NCBI GenBank assembly: GCA_026709725.1
Contig: JAPOSK010000330.1
Location: forward strand, 1-6,701
DNA: 6,701 nucleotides
Reading direction: 5' to 3'
DNA from: Paracoccaceae bacterium
GTDB taxonomy: Bacteria; Pseudomonadota; Alphaproteobacteria; Rhodobacterales; Rhodobacteraceae
Below, one piece after another: positions 1 through 6,075 of the stretch (positions are counted from its first letter, which is position 1; each line of letters starts with the position of its first letter). The position numbers and the translations under genes were made by a program. The notes under the pieces were generated by a model, which was not told the origin of the DNA, made no database searches, and saw only the letters and a program-made list of their open reading frames with translations.

Positions 1-212
1 GCGAGAGGATTGACGGAACCAACGCAAGGATTGAGTCCGTAAGCGAGAGGATTGACGGAACCAACGCAAGGATTGAGTCCGTAAGCGAGAGGATTGACGG
101 AACCAACGCAAGGATTGAGTCCGTAAGCGAGAGGATTGACGGAACCAACGCAAGGATTGAGTCCGTAAGCGAGAGGATTGATGGCACCAACGCAAGGCTT
201 GATGCAACTAAT
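1..212 (+). repeat. 42-bp in-frame tandem repeat array
   Basis: Four perfect 42-bp copies begin at 3, 45, 87 and 129. A fifth, diverged copy covers 171-212, and a vestige of a sixth (ERID) follows. The first two bases of the window match the end of a preceding copy, so the array probably continues to the left. Each unit is itself two related 21-bp halves (xRIxxxx heptads), suggesting an old heptad duplication followed by recent 42-bp amplification. Identity at synonymous positions argues for recent copying by slippage or recombination. The unit length is a multiple of three, so copy-number change would alter protein length without breaking the frame. Confidence 0.95.
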
Positions 213-368
213 GAGAGAATTGATATTGCTCTAATGCAATTAACCGAGTTGACTGATGCTCAGCAAATAACTCAGGCTTCAGTGGAAAATTTTCAAGATG
301 ACCTTGATAGGGTGGTAAAAAGGCAGTCTGAACTTGAGGCACAAGTTCAATTAATTAATGACCAGTAG
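1..368 (+). CDS. Coiled-coil protein with 14-residue tandem repeats, 3' end only
   Basis: The frame is open from the left edge (first full codon at 3) to TAG at 366-368, giving 121 visible codons; the start lies outside the window. The protein consists of tandem 14-residue units ERIDGTNARIESVS: four identical copies, one diverged copy (ERIDGTNARLDATN), then a non-repeated tail ending QVQLINDQ. Each unit is two heptads. Ile falls at position a and Thr or Val at d, with Arg at g, as expected of a left-handed coiled coil. The tail keeps the heptad look and is rich in Gln, Glu and Asp. There is no membrane segment, signal peptide or catalytic motif in the visible part. Codons are AT-rich (tta, cta, att, gat) and composition is lower in GC than the lepA-meaB block, which may point to transfer. 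I do not recognise the family. A structural, surface or phage-related coiled-coil role is possible, but nothing here shows it. The coding call is strong because the 42-bp unit keeps frame and the heptads continue past the repeats. Confidence 0.8.
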   Translation, partial: ERIDGTNARIESVSERIDGTNARIESVSERIDGTNARIESVSERIDGTNARIESVSERIDGTNARLDATNERIDIALMQLTELTDAQQITQASVENFQDDLDRVVKRQSELEAQVQLINDQ

Positions 369-892
369 TTGAAGCTGGCGTTGGGTGCGCCCTGATCCCT
401 TGTTGCGACAAATTTAACTGTTCTTGTAAACGTTTGTTTGCGTTATTGCTTTTGCTGCAGTTGGGTACATAATGCCCCTCAAGAAGCGTTTTTTCAGGAT
501 CATCGGCCCCGGTACCGATGATATCTGCGTGAGTCGGCACTGGCTATTGGGACCCCGAACAGTTCCGGCTCGAACCGGCTGCGGGAGATCTGCGAAATCC
601 TGAATTTCATCATTTGCCTGGTCATGATCGACGCGCGGCACTCAAGGGCCTGGCACCTGGCCTCCGGCAGGCTGTGCGTGATGCGGATATCCCGGGCCGG
701 CCCTGGATGAGATCATGTGCGGGCAAGTCTTATGAGGACAGGCCGTCTCCGAGGTCTCTGGCAAAGCCTTCCTCACCGCACCTTGAGGTCTGGTGCCGGC
801 GCACGAACGTGCAGGATCCGCACATGGTGCGCCATTGGCAGGGTTGCTGGCAATGACAGCCCATCAGCACTGTCATCAATCCTCCAGCCGAG
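369..892. other. Gene-poor stretch, no supported gene
   Basis: This 524-bp stretch lies between the stop of the coiled-coil gene and the stop of the membrane-protein gene, which converge on it. Open frames exist on both strands, but none has recognisable motifs, a good ribosome binding site or a family resemblance, and they overlap each other. A plus-strand 43-codon frame (472-603) and a minus-strand 61-codon frame (355-540) are the most protein-like and are still unconvincing. The first part (about 370-480) is AT-richer, like the coiled-coil gene. The part from about 540 on is GC-rich, like lepA. A short palindrome (ccggctcgaaccgg, near 566-579) resembles a tRNA T-arm, but no cloverleaf can be built around it. 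The stretch may contain an eroded gene. Confidence 0.5.
853..876 (-). terminator. Weak hairpin after the membrane-protein gene
   Basis: A 7-bp perfect inverted repeat (atgacag / ctgtcat) with a 10-nt loop begins 17 nt past the stop of the minus-strand gene ending at 893. The position suits transcript termination. There is no T-run after it on the minus strand, so it is not a standard intrinsic terminator. It may only be a 3' stabilising stem, or chance. Confidence 0.25.
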
Positions 893-1402
893 TCATGAAT
901 CCAGCAATCTGACTTCAATTTCCTCAGCAAGTTGCCGAGCCTGGGCTTTTGGTGTGCAGCCGCCGATGCCAACGTGCCTCCCAACGCGCCACCAGAGTCC
1001 GGGTTGCCACCGGGTGCTCATCGATTTGCCAAGAACCAGCACCATTCCATTACTGGGCTTGAAAGCAAAAAGGCTGATGTCAACGCGTTGGATGTCATCA
1101 ATACTGGCAATCAGGGTTCCATCCGTGCAACGAAGTTCATCGCCGACAAACTCAATGCAATGGGCTGTCGCCCGGTGAACACACCACGCAGCCCAAATGG
1201 CAGAGAGGGCTGCGAGACACTGGATCACAGCATAGACGCCACCCGTGGGCAGCGATGCAAGTCCCGTGAATCCAAGCAGGCACCCGCACAGTACCAGAAA
1301 CCCGATCGCCAGCCAGCGTCGTGGTGGGCTGGGCTGAACAACGATACGGTGCGCTGCCTTGTGCGCCTGTGACCGTCTTCGGGATGGTGACATGATGGGC
1401 AT
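893..1402 (-). CDS. Conserved two-helix membrane protein of unknown function
   Basis: The protein has 169 residues. It starts with a basic, cytoplasmic-looking stretch (residues 1-29, several Arg, Lys and His). Two hydrophobic segments follow, at about 30-50 and 55-77, separated by a short Gly/Pro turn. Then comes a soluble domain of about 90 residues, probably cytoplasmic. That domain carries segments I recall from an uncharacterised alphaproteobacterial family: IDDIQRVD (101-108), FAFKPSNG (112-119) and PGLWWRVGRHVGIGG (134-148), ending in an Ala/Glu-rich helix. The helical-hairpin-plus-beta layout resembles small membrane proteins with a PH-like domain, but this is inference. ATG at 1402 is used; ATG at 1393 is an alternative, and neither has a strong Shine-Dalgarno. 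It starts 29 bp after the lepA stop on the same strand, so co-transcription with lepA is likely. No enzymatic residues can be named. An overlapping plus-strand frame (932-1372) was judged a shadow. Confidence 0.8.
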   Translation of the reverse strand: MPIMSPSRRRSQAHKAAHRIVVQPSPPRRWLAIGFLVLCGCLLGFTGLASLPTGGVYAVIQCLAALSAIWAAWCVHRATAHCIEFVGDELRCTDGTLIASIDDIQRVDISLFAFKPSNGMVLVLGKSMSTRWQPGLWWRVGRHVGIGGCTPKAQARQLAEEIEVRLLDS

Positions 1403-1431
1403 CGGACGCTTCGCTGAGCATTGAATCAGGG

Positions 1432-3240
1432 TCAGTTTTCAACCCGCAGGGCACTGATAAAGGCCTGCTGGGGAATCTCGACCCTGCCAAACTTGCGCAT
1501 GCGTTTTTTTCCGGCTTTCTGGCGATCAAGGAGTTTGCGTTTGCGTGTGAAGTCACCGCCATAACATTTGGCGGTGACATCCTTGCGGAGGGCAGACAGG
1601 GTTTCACGAGCAATGATGCGGCCACCCACAGCCGCCTGGATGGGAATTCTAAAGAGGTGACGGGGGATGAGTTCCTTGAGTTTCTCGCACATCTGCCGCC
1701 CCCGGGGCTCGGCACTGGTGCGATGAACCAGGATTGACAACGCATCTATCGGTTCTGCATTTACGAGAATTTGCAATTTGACCAGATCGCCATCCTTGTA
1801 GCCGGTGATTGTGTAGTCGAAAGATGCATAGCCACTTGAGATTGATTTCAGCCGGTCATGAAAGTCAAACACAACCTCGTTGAGCGGCAGATCAAAACGC
1901 AGCATGGCGCGGCTGCCGTGGATGGTCAGCTCACTCTGCACCCCGCGGCGCTGATGGCAGAGTTGCATGATATCGCCGACATAGGTGTCAGGCGTAATGA
2001 TGGTGGCATCGATATGGGGTTCCCTAATGTGATCAATCAGGGTAAGATCGGGAAGGTCTGCCGGGTTGTAGACCTCCCGGCAGCTGCCGTCCTTGAGGTG
2101 CACCTGATAGATGACCGAGGGTGCAGTTGTAATGAGTTCAAGGCTGTATTCCCGTTCGAGGCGTTCACGAATCACGTCAAGATGCAGAAGGCCCAGAAAG
2201 CCGCAGCGAAAGCCAAAACCCAGGGCCGTGGACGACTCCATTTCGCTGGTGAATGAGGAATCATTCAGCGAAATCTTCTCAATTGCACTGCGCAGGTTCC
2301 GGAAATCATCATTGTCAAGTGGGAAGAGGCCACAATACACCACCGGTGTTGACGGTTTAACGCCAGGGATTGCCTCCGGACAGCCCCCCCGGGCGGTTGT
2401 CACCGTATCCCCGACCACCGTATCCCTGACCTGCTTTATGGATGCTGTCAGATAGCCAATTTCACCGGCAGCGAGCCGGTCACACGCACGCATGTCAGGG
2501 CGGAACGTCCCAAGACGGTCAAGGGTGTAGACAGCATCGGTCGCCATCATCCTGATCTGCTCTCCAGCCCTGAGACATCCATCAAAAATCCGGACCAGAA
2601 CAACCACACCAAGATAGGCATCATACCAGCTGTCAACCAGCAGGGCCTTGAGCGGGGCATTCGCATCACCTGTCGGGGCCGGCAGATGTGTCACGATTGC
2701 CTCAAGGACATTCTCAACTCCCTCTCCGGTCTTGGCCGAAACGCAGAGAGACTCATCCGTATCAACACCAAGGACCTCGACGATCTGTTGCAACACCCGG
2801 TCAGGTTCAGCAGCCGGTAAATCCATCTTGTTCAGGACCGGGATGATCTCATGATCAGCATCGATGGCCTGATAGGCGTTGGCCAGTGTCTGCGCCTCAA
2901 CCCCCTGGGTGGCATCAACCAGAAGCAGGGTTCCCTCCACCGCTCGCATTGATCGTGAAACCTCGTAGGTAAAATCAACATGACCGGGTGTATCGATAAG
3001 GTTGAGGATATACATTTTGCCATCTCTGGCTTTATATGTGATGCGCACTGTATTGGCCTTGATGGTAATCCCGCGCTCACGCTCGATCTCCATTGTGTCG
3101 AGCAGCTGGTCCTTCATATCCCGGTCACTGACGGTACCGGAGATTTGCATGAGCCGGTCAGCCAGGGTGCTTTTTCCGTGATCAATATGTGCGACAATCG
3201 AGAAGTTCCTGATCTCGGCGGGTGTGATCATGGCGGCCAC
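1432..3240 (-). CDS. lepA: Elongation factor 4 (LepA), ribosome back-translocase GTPase
   Basis: Full-length LepA of 602 residues, within the family's usual size. This translational GTPase binds the ribosome and is linked to back-translocation and to 30S subunit assembly. All GTP-binding motifs are present: G1 AHIDHGKS (17-24), G2 RGIT (56-59), G3 DTPGH with the catalytic His (83-87), G4 NKMD (137-140) and G5 SAKTG (168-172). EF-G-like domains follow, including [17 protein letters not shown]. The LepA-specific C-terminal domain ends with the hallmark [13 protein letters not shown] from residue 559 and the basic [11 protein letters not shown]. The start is GTG at 3240 or ATG at 3231: AAGGAG lies only 4 nt before the GTG and 13 nt before the ATG, so neither spacing is ideal. 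The gene lies 150 bp after rpmB on the same strand and is followed by a membrane-protein gene. It contains a G7 run (in the codons for residues RGG of TTARGGCP) but is intact. Confidence 0.98.
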   Translation of the reverse strand: MAAMITPAEIRNFSIVAHIDHGKSTLADRLMQISGTVSDRDMKDQLLDTMEIERERGITIKANTVRITYKARDGKMYILNLIDTPGHVDFTYEVSRSMRAVEGTLLLVDATQGVEAQTLANAYQAIDADHEIIPVLNKMDLPAAEPDRVLQQIVEVLGVDTDESLCVSAKTGEGVENVLEAIVTHLPAPTGDANAPLKALLVDSWYDAYLGVVVLVRIFDGCLRAGEQIRMMATDAVYTLDRLGTFRPDMRACDRLAAGEIGYLTASIKQVRDTVVGDTVTTARGGCPEAIPGVKPSTPVVYCGLFPLDNDDFRNLRSAIEKISLNDSSFTSEMESSTALGFGFRCGFLGLLHLDVIRERLEREYSLELITTAPSVIYQVHLKDGSCREVYNPADLPDLTLIDHIREPHIDATIITPDTYVGDIMQLCHQRRGVQSELTIHGSRAMLRFDLPLNEVVFDFHDRLKSISSGYASFDYTITGYKDGDLVKLQILVNAEPIDALSILVHRTSAEPRGRQMCEKLKELIPRHLFRIPIQAAVGGRIIARETLSALRKDVTAKCYGGDFTRKRKLLDRQKAGKKRMRKFGRVEIPQQAFISALRVEN

Positions 3241-3390
3241 GGCTCTCCTTCAACCTGCAACAAGCGATTCACCGGATTCACACGCAATCGTTTCGGCCCC
3301 GAGGTCTGACACCCGACTGCCTGACCGAAGGGGCTGATTCAGGAGGTCAATACCAACCCATCACCGATGATCCCCATCGCAGGCGATGTT

Positions 3391-3702
3391 TCAGTCGGAA
3401 CCCGGGTCCGCATCTGCACTGTCTCCCCGGTGCCGGATGATGTCTTTCCGGATCCGGAGAGCGCGGGAGGAAAGCACCCTCCTGTCAGACTTCAGGAGAA
3501 AATCATCAAGCCCGCCACGATGATCCACACTGCGCAGGGCAGCCGCCGATACGCGCAGACGGAACGACCGACCGAGGGAATCGGACATCAGTGTCGCCAT
3601 CTTGAGATTGGGCAGAAAACGCCGTTTGGTCTTGTTGTGTGCATGACTGACATTATTGCCTGTCATCACTCGCTTTCCCGTCAATTCGCACACACGGGCC
3701 AT
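3391..3702 (-). CDS. rpmB: 50S ribosomal protein L28
   Basis: L28 is a small basic protein of the large ribosomal subunit. The 103-residue product begins [20 protein letters not shown] and continues with the family signature [11 protein letters not shown] (residues 23-33). [11 protein letters not shown] and [16 protein letters not shown] follow, a pattern typical of alphaproteobacterial L28. ATG at 3702 is chosen because GGAG (3711-3714) lies 8 nt before it and the family begins with M-[AS]-R-x-C-E-L-T-G. A GTG at 3711 would add three residues but overlaps the ribosome binding site. The C-terminus carries a short acidic tail ([10 protein letters not shown]) not needed for the fold. The protein has one Cys near the N-terminus and no zinc ribbon. 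lepA follows after 150 bp. Confidence 0.97.
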   Translation of the reverse strand: MARVCELTGKRVMTGNNVSHAHNKTKRRFLPNLKMATLMSDSLGRSFRLRVSAAALRSVDHRGGLDDFLLKSDRRVLSSRALRIRKDIIRHRGDSADADPGSD

Positions 3703-3710
3703 GTCAATCA

Positions 3711-3714
3711 CTCC
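3711..3714 (-). promoter_or_regulatory. Ribosome binding site of rpmB
   Basis: GGAG on the minus strand, 8 nt before ATG at 3702. It decides the start in favour of MARVCELTG over the upstream GTG at 3711, whose first base belongs to this motif. Confidence 0.75.
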
Positions 3715-3758
3715 AGTCAGGTTTTCTTATCGGGCTGATGAATCCTCGCATCCAGAGC

Positions 3759-3786
3759 CTTCTAGAAAAATCCTCAGCAATGTCAA
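3759..3786 (-). promoter_or_regulatory. Candidate sigma-70 promoter of rpmB
   Basis: On the minus strand a perfect TTGACA (3781-3786) is followed after 16 bp by TAGAAG (3759-3764), which matches the -10 consensus at four of six positions. Transcription would begin near 3752, leaving roughly a 40-nt leader before the rpmB ribosome binding site. Position and orientation fit; the -10 element is mediocre, so this is a proposal only. Confidence 0.35.
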
Positions 3787-3966
3787 TGAGGCTGAATCGC
3801 TTATCGCAAGACAGATCCCGCACAAGACTGTCATGCCAGGGGCTGTCAATTATACTCACGGCTGCTTCCTGACTGGAGATCCCGGACCGTCCCCGATTGC
3901 CGCACCTGCGGGTCAATGCGGCAGCAGAGCATCAGCGGGCGACTCATTCCGGCATCTCCATGATGA

Positions 3967-4974
3967 TCAGGGCTGGATATCGCGGCATGAGCTGAGAGCG
4001 TCAAGGATTTCACGGGCCGCTGCCATGGGACTTGTTCCGGACCGGGCCACTTCATGGGCCAGATCCTCCAATCGGGTTGCGAGGGCAGCGTCATTCCGGA
4101 TTCGATTCAGGATCTGAAGCCTGATTTCACTCTCCAGACGCTTGGCCGAATTGCGCTGGCGGCGTTCAAGCAGCGTGCCATGGTCCCGTCGCCATGCGAT
4201 CAACTCCTCAACTGATTGCCAGCAGGACATGACCGTATCTGCGCAAAGGGAGGAAACAGTCATGGCGTTCGGAACCTGATCAGGGTCGCCCCGGCGATGA
4301 CGCAACAGTCTGAGAGCTGAGGCATATTCGGCACATGTCCGTCCAGCGGTGGCAGCATGTTCGCCGTCGTTCTTGGTCACAAGCACAAAATCCGCCAGCT
4401 CCATGACACCTCTCTTGATCCCCTGCAACTCATCACCACCATGCGGGGCGACAAGCAGGAGGAAGATGTCTGCAATCTCCGAGACAAGGACATTGGTCTG
4501 CCCTGTTCCCGTCGTCTCGATGATGACAAAATCATAGCAGGCCTGCTCGCAAAGCAGGGCCGCTTCCCCCGTTCTGTCACCAACTCCATCCGTGTTGCGA
4601 CCGGAAGGCGAAGGGCGAATGTAACACGCCTCATGGCGGGTCAGCTCGGACATTCGTGTTTTGTCACCCAGGATCGACCCCCCGGCAAGTGTCGAGGTCG
4701 GATCAACAGCCAGCACAGCAACCCTGTGTCCATGGCCGATCAGAATTGTCCCCAAGGTATTGATGAAGGTCGATTTGCCAACACCTGTGGCACCGGTGAT
4801 ACCAATCCGAACGCTGTGGCGCAGACCCGTCGCCGCCAAATGCCTGAACAGCGTTTCGGACTTGTCCTGGTGGTCATCATGTTCGCTTTCGACCAGTGTG
4901 ATTGCTTTTGACAGCGCTGACCGGTCGCCCTTGCGCAGGCGGCTGGCCAAATTATGAATTGCAGTGTGCCTCAT
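3967..4974 (-). CDS. meaB: MeaB/ArgK-type GTPase, methylmalonyl-CoA mutase chaperone
   Basis: The 335-residue product has normal MeaB length. MeaB is a cytoplasmic G3E P-loop GTPase that gates cobalamin loading and protects adenosylcobalamin-dependent methylmalonyl-CoA mutase. Visible motifs are the N-terminal AITLVES (24-30), Walker A GATGVGKST (61-69), and VAVLAVDPTST followed by GGSILGDKTRM (98-108), the family hallmark. YIRPSPSG (118-125), Walker B/switch ETTGTGQT (153-160) and GDELQGIKRGVMELAD (180-195) follow. The base-recognition motif is TKND (200-203) rather than the usual NKAD; Thr at this place is tolerated in GTPases. The C-terminal helical dimerisation region lacks a clear copy of the usual W-x-P-x-V segment, so the protein is somewhat divergent. 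No mutase subunit gene is in the window, so the partner must lie elsewhere. The start at 4974 has no good Shine-Dalgarno. The gene diverges from the DUF3108 gene; 258 bp separate its stop from the rpmB start. Confidence 0.93.
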   Translation of the reverse strand: MRHTAIHNLASRLRKGDRSALSKAITLVESEHDDHQDKSETLFRHLAATGLRHSVRIGITGATGVGKSTFINTLGTILIGHGHRVAVLAVDPTSTLAGGSILGDKTRMSELTRHEACYIRPSPSGRNTDGVGDRTGEAALLCEQACYDFVIIETTGTGQTNVLVSEIADIFLLLVAPHGGDELQGIKRGVMELADFVLVTKNDGEHAATAGRTCAEYASALRLLRHRRGDPDQVPNAMTVSSLCADTVMSCWQSVEELIAWRRDHGTLLERRQRNSAKRLESEIRLQILNRIRNDAALATRLEDLAHEVARSGTSPMAAAREILDALSSCRDIQP

Positions 4975-5023
4975 TATAGGCGATACTCAAGGATGTGGTG
5001 ATACAACATTTCCAAGACCCTCC

Positions 5024-5803
5024 ATGACCTCTGTCAGCCGACCGCCCCGATCAGTTGTCAATGTGTCATTACGACATCTTCTGCAAGGAATCTTGCTGGC
5101 TCTTCTCGCCATCACCGTGCCCGCAGATGCCCGTGAAATCCGCGAGGAGCGGGCCGATTTCAACATTTTCCTTTTGGGGCTGAATGTTGCCACACTTGTC
5201 ATTGCCTCACGCAATGACGGCGAGCAATACGCTGTGACAACATCGTTCGGCAGCAGGGGATTGGCATCTCTCCTCCTGCCAACACGATACAACATCAGGA
5301 CACGGGGATATCTGCAGGCAAACAGATTTCTTCCCACACGCTACATTGAGGAGCGGAAAACCGGAAATCAGATCATCACACGAACACTCACCTTCCAGAA
5401 TGGGGCGATTGCATCGGTTGTCTATGACCCTGCTGATCTCGCTGAGCAGGAGTTTGCGAAGGAGAGCAGCCCCGGACCATCGCATGAACTGATCAATACC
5501 CTCTACACGATTGTGCGGGACCGCAAGGAGAATCAGCTCTGCCGGGAACCCTCAGTCACGTTCAACGGAAAGGACTGGACAATTCTGGAATTTGGCGGCA
5601 CCGTGCGGCAGTCACAGGAGAGCTTGACGTGTACGGCCGCAATCTTTTCGAGCGAGGACCCCGCTGCAACAGACACCGCCAGGAAGCGCTATGAACTTGA
5701 GTTCACCTATGTCCCGCATGCAACTGACGCAGGGTGGTATCAACTGGCACTGATCACAGGCGAGACCCGTACCGGCCCGATGACGATCCGTCGCCGCTTC
5801 TGA
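5024..5803 (+). CDS. Secreted DUF3108-type protein
   Basis: The product has 259 residues from ATG 5024. The N-terminus looks like a Sec signal peptide: basic residues, a hydrophobic core at about 19-32 (LLQGILLALLAITV), and a likely cut after PADA (residue 36). The mature part is beta-rich. It follows the alphaproteobacterial DUF3108 layout as I recall it: a first segment FNIFLLGLNVATLVI, then TRGYLQANRFLPTRY, a VYDPADL-type motif, LINTLYTIV, and two Cys (173, 203) flanking FNGKDWTILEFGG. The two Cys could form a disulfide in the periplasm. Function is unknown; DUF3108 proteins are assumed to be periplasmic. A longer form from GTG 4964 adds 20 residues before the signal peptide and would overlap the meaB start, so it is less likely. 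GTG 5063 is another option, and none has a clear ribosome binding site. I recall DUF3108 genes near rpmB in other alphaproteobacteria, which fits this neighbourhood. Confidence 0.8.
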   Translation: MTSVSRPPRSVVNVSLRHLLQGILLALLAITVPADAREIREERADFNIFLLGLNVATLVIASRNDGEQYAVTTSFGSRGLASLLLPTRYNIRTRGYLQANRFLPTRYIEERKTGNQIITRTLTFQNGAIASVVYDPADLAEQEFAKESSPGPSHELINTLYTIVRDRKENQLCREPSVTFNGKDWTILEFGGTVRQSQESLTCTAAIFSSEDPAATDTARKRYELEFTYVPHATDAGWYQLALITGETRTGPMTIRRRF

Positions 5804-5828
5804 CTCTGCATCACCCCTGAGGAGATGT

Positions 5829-5860
5829 CCTGACCCGAAGCAATAGCGTTCCGGGACAGG
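5829..5860 (+). terminator. Hairpin after the DUF3108 gene
   Basis: Arms cctgacccg (5829-5837) and cgggacagg (5852-5860) pair at eight of nine positions around a 14-nt loop, 26 bp past the stop codon. No T-run follows on either strand, so intrinsic termination is doubtful. It lies in the 272-bp gap between two convergent genes, where a bidirectional stop would be useful. Nothing else is supported in that gap. Confidence 0.3.
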
Positions 5861-6075
5861 TTGGAGTTCAGGAAGGCCGGAACCGGCTGCCTTGACGCAG
5901 ATTCGGCGTCTACTCTCCCTGCCTGATTGAATCGCGCTGTTGCGGATGCCGAGATTGGCAAATTTTGCAGCCCAGAAATCATCCGTTCATTTGACTCGAG
6001 GCAGGTTGATATATTGTTCCTTGACACCTCAAGATCTGACAGAACACTCATCAGGATAACAGATTGACAGACCCA

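Noticed and set aside
1..212. Repeat array as CRISPR
   Set aside because: The units are contiguous with no unique spacers and keep an open reading frame.
355..540. Minus-strand 61-codon frame with some protein-like character
   Set aside because: It overlaps the end of the coiled-coil gene, has no ribosome binding site and matches no family I recognise.
566..579. T-arm-like palindrome, possible tRNA or integration site
   Set aside because: The loop is six rather than seven bases, and no acceptor, D or anticodon arms can be built around it on either strand.
472..603. Plus-strand 43-codon frame starting MPLKKRFFRIIGPGTDD
   Set aside because: Short, ends in unlikely Arg/Thr/Gly-rich sequence, no ribosome binding site; overlaps other equally weak frames.
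932..1372. Plus-strand 146-codon frame opposite the membrane-protein gene
   Set aside because: The minus-strand product has membrane segments and family-like motifs; this frame has neither and is a shadow.
3365..3385. Small inverted repeat (catcgcaggcgatg) just past the rpmB stop as terminator
   Set aside because: Short stem with a tiny loop and no T-run on the rpmB strand.
5740..6051. Minus-strand 103-codon frame overlapping the end of the DUF3108 gene
   Set aside because: Low-complexity Ser/Asn/Arg-rich product, no ribosome binding site, and a 64-bp overlap with a supported gene.
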